From NCBI RefSeq assembly GCF_005048155.1, contig NZ_SUMB01000005.1, forward strand, positions 372,001 to 436,000: DNA of 64,000 bases. Reading direction: 5' to 3'. The first letter of the stretch is position 1. Each line of letters opens with the position of its first letter. This DNA is from Streptomyces piniterrae (lineage in GTDB: Bacteria > Actinomycetota > Actinomycetes > Streptomycetales > Streptomycetaceae). Of the stretch, positions 59,975 through 64,000 are shown piece by piece. The position numbers were made by a program, and so were the translations under genes. Under the pieces are notes generated by a model. The model ran no database searches, was not told where the DNA came from, and saw only the letters and a list, made by a program, of their open reading frames with translations.

Positions 59975-61012
59975 GTGCGCCGGGTATCCAAGATCGTTGC
60001 CGCGGGCATTGCCACCGCGGCCCTCACACTCTCGCTGAGCGCTTGTGGCGAGTCGTCCACCGAGTCCGGTGGCAAGGACAAGGGCGTCGGACTCGCCTTC
60101 GACGTCGGCGGCCGGGACGACCACTCGTTCAACGAGGCCGCGGCCCGTGGCGTGGACAAGGCCGAGAAGGACCTCGGTGTGCAGTCCAAGCTGATGACCG
60201 CCAAGAACGGCGAGACCGAGGCGGACCGCGAGCAGCGGCTGTCCTCGCTGGCCGAGGCGGGCTACAACCCCGTCATCGGTGTCGGCTTCAACTACGGCAA
60301 GTCCGTCAACAAGGTCGCCAAGGACTTCCCCGACACCACCTTCGGCGTCGTCGACTCTCCCTCCGAGGTCAAGAACGTCTACGGCATGGTCTTCGCCGAG
60401 CACGAGGGCTCCTACCTCGCCGGTGTCGCCGCCGCGCTGAAGAGCAAGACCCACAAGGTCGGCTTCATCGGCGGCGTGAACAACGCGCTGATCCAGAAGT
60501 TCCAGGCCGGCTTCGAGCAGGGCGTCAAGGACACCGACCCCAAGGCGAAGGTCACCTCCGAGTACCTCTACGCCAACGACGACAAGGGCTTCAACGACCC
60601 GGCCGCCGCGAAGGGCAAGGCCAAGGGCATGCTCGACGGCGGCATCGACGTCATCTACACCGCGGCCGGCCAGTCCGGCAACGGCTCGATCGAGACGGTC
60701 GCCGGCAAGAAGGGCACCTGGGCGATCGGCGTCGACTCCGACCAGTACCTGCAGCCGGGCCTGGCCCAGTACAAGAGCTCCATCCTCACGTCGGTCATGA
60801 AGAACGTCGACGTGGCGGTGTACGACCTGGTCAAGAGCGTGCACGACAAGAAGCCGCTGACCGGCAACAAGGCGTACACGCTCAAGGACAACGGTGTGCG
60901 GCTGTCCACCTCGGGCGGCTTCATCGACGACATCCAGGCGAAGATCGACGCGGCGAAGAAGAAGATCGCGTCGGGCGACGTCAAGGTCAGCGACACGCCC
61001 GCCAAGCAGTAG
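59975..61012 (+). CDS. BmpA-type nucleoside ABC transporter substrate-binding lipoprotein
   Basis: The 345-residue lipoprotein has a signal peptide with lipobox LSAC (GIATAALTLSLSAC), then a BMP/Med-type periplasmic-binding fold: AFDVGGRDDHSFNEAAARGV, VIGVGFNYGKSVNKVAKDFP, GMVFAEHEGSYLAGVAAALK and GFIGGVNNALIQKFQAGFEQ. This family binds purine nucleosides such as adenosine, guanosine and inosine. The GTG at 59975 follows GAAGGGG. The ABC ATPase and permeases follow, forming a nucleoside importer. The motif CTACGCGCGT at 59909 in its promoter is shared with the ATPase leader. Confidence 0.93.
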   Translation: MRRVSKIVAAGIATAALTLSLSACGESSTESGGKDKGVGLAFDVGGRDDHSFNEAAARGVDKAEKDLGVQSKLMTAKNGETEADREQRLSSLAEAGYNPVIGVGFNYGKSVNKVAKDFPDTTFGVVDSPSEVKNVYGMVFAEHEGSYLAGVAAALKSKTHKVGFIGGVNNALIQKFQAGFEQGVKDTDPKAKVTSEYLYANDDKGFNDPAAAKGKAKGMLDGGIDVIYTAAGQSGNGSIETVAGKKGTWAIGVDSDQYLQPGLAQYKSSILTSVMKNVDVAVYDLVKSVHDKKPLTGNKAYTLKDNGVRLSTSGGFIDDIQAKIDAAKKKIASGDVKVSDTPAKQ

Positions 61013-61103
61013 GTCCTTCGGACCCGGGCGCGGCGGCCAGCACGCCGCCGCGCCCGGCCCGTTCGCCGGAACGCACCGGCCGCATTTCGATTTTTCGGCG
61101 TCA

Positions 61104-61121
61104 ACGCTACGCGCGTAGCGT
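61104..61121. promoter_or_regulatory. 18-bp perfect palindrome, possible operator
   Basis: ACGCTACGCGCGTAGCGT is perfectly symmetrical and lies in the 177-bp gap between the binding-protein and ATPase genes. A related site with the shared core CTACGCGCGT is at 59909-59918, upstream of the binding-protein gene (GCATCTACGCGCGTTACGAT). Two such sites, each upstream of a nucleoside transporter gene, suggest a common regulator; which one is unknown. Confidence 0.6.
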
Positions 61122-61189
61122 GGAGTTGGCGCGATATCGTCACCTCCCCGCTCCCTCCGACCACTCCCTGCCCCCGAGGAGAGTGCGCC

Positions 61190-62806
61190 ATCAAAGCGTC
61201 CAGCAGTCCCCAGGCAGACAGCGCCCCCGCCGCGGCAGCGGTGGAACTCCGCGGGATCACCAAGCGGTTCCCCGGCGTCGTCGCCAACCACGACATCGAC
61301 ATCACCGTCCACCGCGGCACCGTGCATGCGCTGGTCGGTGAGAACGGTGCGGGCAAGTCCACGCTGATGAAGATCCTCTACGGCATGCAGAAGCCGGACG
61401 AGGGCACCATCACCATCGACGGCGAACAGGTCAGCTTCCACAGCCCGGCCGACGCCATCGCCCGCAACATCGGCATGGTGCACCAGCACTTCATGCTCGC
61501 CGACAACCTCACCGTCCTGGAGAACGTCGTTCTCGGCGGCGAGAAGCTGCACGGCATCAGCGGCCGGGCCCGCGCCGAGATCATCAAGATCTCCGAGCGC
61601 TACGGGCTCGGCGTCCGCCCCGACGTCCTCGTCGAGGACCTCGGCGTCGCCGACCGCCAGCGGGTGGAGATCCTCAAGGTCCTCTACCGCGGCGCCCGTA
61701 CGCTGATCCTCGACGAGCCGACCGCGGTGCTGGTCCCGCAGGAGGTCGACGCGCTCTTCGACAACCTGCGCGAGCTCAAGGCCGAGGGCCTGACCGTCAT
61801 CTTCATCTCCCACAAGCTGGGCGAGGTGCTCTCGGTCGCCGACGACATCACCGTCATCCGGCGCGGCACCACCGTCGGCTCCGTCGTCCCCAGCGAGACC
61901 ACGCCCAAGCAGCTCGCCGAGCTGATGGTCGGCACCGAACTGCCCTCGCCGGAGACCCGCGAGTCCACCGTCACGGACGTGGAGATGCTGAAGGTCGAGG
62001 GGCTGCGGCTGACCTCCGCCGACGCGGAGGGGGTGGAGCGCACCGTCCTGGACGATGTGTCGCTGACCATCCACAAGGGTGAGGTCCTGGGCATCGCGGG
62101 TGTCGAGGGCAACGGCCAGGCCGAACTGGTCGAGGCCATCATGGGCATGCGCGACCCGGACGGCGGCGTGATCACGCTGGACGGCATCGACATCAGCCAT
62201 CTGCCCACCCGCACCCGGCGCGAGGACGGCATCGGCTACATCCCCGAGGACCGGCACCGGCACGGCCTGCTGCTGGAAGCCCCGCTGTGGGAGAACCGGA
62301 TCCTGGGCCATGTCACCGAGAAGCCCAACGCCAAGGGCCGGCTGCTCGATCTGAAGGCCGCCCGCGTCGACACCGAGCGGATCGTCCGCGAGTACGACGT
62401 CCGCACCCCCGGCATCGAGGTCACCGCGGCCTCGCTCTCCGGCGGCAACCAGCAGAAGCTGATCGTCGGCCGCGAGATGAGCCACCACCCCAAGCTGCTG
62501 ATCGCCGCGCACCCCACCCGGGGCGTGGACGTCGGCGCCCAGGCGCAGATCTGGGACCAGATCCGCGAGGCGCGCCACGAAGGGCTGGCGGTCCTGCTGA
62601 TCTCCGCCGACCTGGACGAGCTGATCGGGCTGTCCGACACCCTGCGGGTCATGTACCGCGGCCGCCTGGTCGCGGACGCGGACCCCGCCACCATCACCCC
62701 GGAGGAGTTGGGCTCGGCCATGACCGGCGCCGCAACCGGCCACCTGGCTGCATCGGACAACGGCTCCGCCGCGGGCCCCACGTCGGAGGAAGGTGAGTCC
62801 GAGTGA
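61190..62806 (+). CDS. nucleoside ABC transporter ATP-binding protein (apparent ATC start)
   Basis: The protein has two ABC modules: Walker A is GENGAGKSTLMKILYG in the first and GVEGNGQAELVEAIMG in the second (degenerate). The first ABC signature is degenerate (VEDLGVADRQRVEILKVLYR), the first Walker B is LILDEPTAV, and the second signature is SLSGGNQQKLIVGREM with LLIAAHPTRGVDVGAQAQIW. Related proteins begin M-x-A-S-S-S-P; here ATC-AAA-GCG-TCC-AGC-AGT at 61190 stands where ATG is expected, with GAGGAGAG at correct distance. The first standard start is GTG 61241, which lacks a ribosome-binding site. The stop overlaps the permease gene (GTGA). Confidence 0.9.
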   Translation: MKASSSPQADSAPAAAAVELRGITKRFPGVVANHDIDITVHRGTVHALVGENGAGKSTLMKILYGMQKPDEGTITIDGEQVSFHSPADAIARNIGMVHQHFMLADNLTVLENVVLGGEKLHGISGRARAEIIKISERYGLGVRPDVLVEDLGVADRQRVEILKVLYRGARTLILDEPTAVLVPQEVDALFDNLRELKAEGLTVIFISHKLGEVLSVADDITVIRRGTTVGSVVPSETTPKQLAELMVGTELPSPETRESTVTDVEMLKVEGLRLTSADAEGVERTVLDDVSLTIHKGEVLGIAGVEGNGQAELVEAIMGMRDPDGGVITLDGIDISHLPTRTRREDGIGYIPEDRHRHGLLLEAPLWENRILGHVTEKPNAKGRLLDLKAARVDTERIVREYDVRTPGIEVTAASLSGGNQQKLIVGREMSHHPKLLIAAHPTRGVDVGAQAQIWDQIREARHEGLAVLLISADLDELIGLSDTLRVMYRGRLVADADPATITPEELGSAMTGAATGHLAASDNGSAAGPTSEEGESE

Positions 62807-63918
62807 AGAAGTTCGCCAGGTTCGACAAGAACAAGCTGATCCTCGGGATCGCCGCCCCCGTCCTCGCCATCGTGGCGGCCCTGCTGATCACCTCGGTGAT
62901 CATCCTGGCCACCGGCAAGGACCCGCTGTACGCCTACTCCGTGATGGTCGACTTCGGCTCCAAGAGCGACAGCCAGGTCTGGATCATCAACAAGGCGGTC
63001 CCCTACTACCTGTCCGCGGTCGCCGTGGCCATCGGCTTCCGGATGAACCTCTTCAACATCGGCGTCGACGGCCAGTACCGCATCGCGGCCTTCTTCGCCG
63101 CGGTGGTCGGCGGTGCGCTGACGCTCCCCGGCTTCCTCCAGATCCCGATCATCATCATCGTCGCGATGCTGGTCGGATCGGTCTGGGCGGGCATCGCGGG
63201 TCTGCTGAAGACCACCCGCGGCGTCAGCGAGGTGATCACCACGATCATGCTGAACGCCATCGCGGCCGCGGTCATCGGCTACTTCCTCCAGGAAGGCCGG
63301 CTGGCGAAGAAGGACGGCAACCTCTTCCACACGCCCAACCTCCCCGGCTCCAGCCACTTCTTCACCATCCCCACCATGCCCAAGCCCCTCGACGGCTTCC
63401 TCGTCATCGCCGTCGTCGTCGGCTTCGCCTACTGGTTCGTGCTCAACCGCACCCGCTTCGGCTTCGACCTGCGGACCGTCGGCCAGTCCGAGTCCGCGGC
63501 CGAGGCGGGCGGCGTCAACGTCAAGCGGATGATCGTCACATCCATGCTGCTGTCCGGCGCCGCCGCCGGCCTGATCGGCATGCCGACGCTGCTCGGCGTC
63601 TCGTACAACTACGGCACCGACTTCCCCGTCGGCATCGGCTTCACCGGCATCGCCATCGCGCTGCTGGGCCGTAACCACCCGATCGGGATGGCCGCCGGCG
63701 CGCTGCTGTGGGGCTTCCTCGAACGGACCGGCACCCAGCTCGAATTCGAGGAGTACGAGCAGGAGATCGTCGGCGTGATGCAGGGCGTCATCGTGCTGTG
63801 CGTCGTCATCGCCTACGAACTCGTGCGCCGCTACGGCCTCAGACTCCAGCAGCGGAAGGTCGGCGAGGAGCTCGCCGCCCAGGCCCGCAAGACCGAAAAG
63901 GCGGAGGTGTCCTCGTGA
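62803..63918 (+). CDS. nucleoside ABC transporter permease 1
   Basis: The 371-residue BPD_transp_2-type permease has about 9-10 membrane helices (LILGIAAPVLAIVAALLITS, YYLSAVAVAIGFRMNLFNIG, AFFAAVVGGALTLPGFLQIP, GFTGIAIALLGRNHPIGMAA). The conserved GVDGQYRIAAF, GVSEVITTIMLNAIA and the cytoplasmic ESAAEAGGVNVKRMIV are typical of nucleoside or sugar importers of the BmpA group. Its GTG start overlaps the ATPase stop by 4 nt, and its own stop overlaps the next start, so all are coupled. Confidence 0.93.
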   Translation: MKKFARFDKNKLILGIAAPVLAIVAALLITSVIILATGKDPLYAYSVMVDFGSKSDSQVWIINKAVPYYLSAVAVAIGFRMNLFNIGVDGQYRIAAFFAAVVGGALTLPGFLQIPIIIIVAMLVGSVWAGIAGLLKTTRGVSEVITTIMLNAIAAAVIGYFLQEGRLAKKDGNLFHTPNLPGSSHFFTIPTMPKPLDGFLVIAVVVGFAYWFVLNRTRFGFDLRTVGQSESAAEAGGVNVKRMIVTSMLLSGAAAGLIGMPTLLGVSYNYGTDFPVGIGFTGIAIALLGRNHPIGMAAGALLWGFLERTGTQLEFEEYEQEIVGVMQGVIVLCVVIAYELVRRYGLRLQQRKVGEELAAQARKTEKAEVSS

Positions 63919-64000
63919 GCACGAACCTCACGGCCCCGGTCGACCCGGCCACCGGCCATGTGCACAAGCACAAGCACAAGACCCGGGCCAGGCTCAGCTA
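63915..64000 (+). CDS. nucleoside ABC transporter permease 2, 5' end only
   Basis: The GTG at 63915 overlaps the previous stop (GTGA). The 28 codons seen encode a charged N-terminus (STNLTAPVDPATGHVHKHKH), ending in an Arg/Lys-rich segment before the window ends. By position and by analogy with other BmpA operons, this is the second BPD_transp_2 permease. The rest lies outside the window. Confidence 0.78.
   Translation, partial: MSTNLTAPVDPATGHVHKHKHKTRARLS

Noticed and set aside
59918..62743. 941-codon antisense frame over the BMP transporter genes
   Set aside because: It mirrors high-GC third positions of the binding-protein and ATPase genes and has no recognisable domain.

Overview
The window is high-GC DNA with GTG starts, very short divergent promoters, translationally coupled operons and typical actinomycete families (mycosin, WXG100, SCO4848-type membrane protein, MocR, sdhCDAB order). 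It looks like the chromosome of a Streptomyces or close relative. From about 15 kb onward, gene order (rocD, glyA, trpS, 2H phosphoesterase, YihY, D-Ala carboxypeptidase, SCO4848 family, metallophosphoesterase, sdh operon, hexosaminidase, ECF sigma, acyl-CoA mutase, sialic-type sugar genes, nucleoside ABC transporter) agrees with what I remember of the S. coelicolor SCO483x-SCO488x core. That comparison is from memory, not from a search.

Region by region. 0-4.3 kb: two paralogous divergent modules, each a MocR regulator facing AhpD-like peroxidase genes. The second carries a tandem AhpD duplication and a PEP-mutase-like enzyme. 4.3-7.7 kb: small GntR proteins, a coupled pair of unknown small genes and two GNAT acetyltransferases. 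A roughly 50-bp leader sequence occurs twice here. 7.3-12.5 kb: a 1590-residue RHS polymorphic toxin with a WXG100-like N-terminus and a ParB-like C-terminal tip, overlapping its likely immunity gene. 12.6-21.4 kb: a DMT-type transporter, a YgiB/YgiC-like pair, rocD, glyA behind a ZTP riboswitch, trpS, a 2H phosphoesterase and YihY. 21.4-28.1 kb: a cell-wall carboxypeptidase, the SCO4848-type protein, a phosphoesterase, and a small type VII secretion block (two WXG100-type genes, terminator, mycosin). 28.3-36.2 kb: a membrane protein, a 3'-truncated ArsR-type gene, sdhCDAB, an OHCU decarboxylase-like gene and a GH20 lipoprotein. 36.2-42.5 kb: ECF sigma plus probable anti-sigma factor, an L,D-transpeptidase, an acyl-CoA mutase large subunit and an unknown gene behind a 17-bp repeat array. 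42.6-44.2 kb: a lone TnpB with a candidate omega-RNA, inserted just upstream of a small zinc-ribbon-like gene. 44.2-47.4 kb: gluconate regulator, kinase and permease. 47.5-49.8 kb: a flavin monooxygenase and TetR pair with two operators. 49.9-58.4 kb: a cell-surface glycan locus using a sialic/KDN-like nonulosonic acid. 58.5-64 kb: an M20 amidohydrolase and a BmpA-type nucleoside ABC transporter, cut by the window end.

Most genes are housekeeping or cell-envelope functions. The parts that look acquired or unusual are the RHS toxin, the TnpB element and the repeat arrays. The most notable observations are the glycan locus (NeuA fused to a HAD phosphatase, a NeuB without its SAF domain, three divergent glycosyltransferase-like proteins), the ZTP riboswitch, the omega-RNA guide that would cover a host start codon, and two intact genes whose expected ATG is replaced by ACG or ATC.
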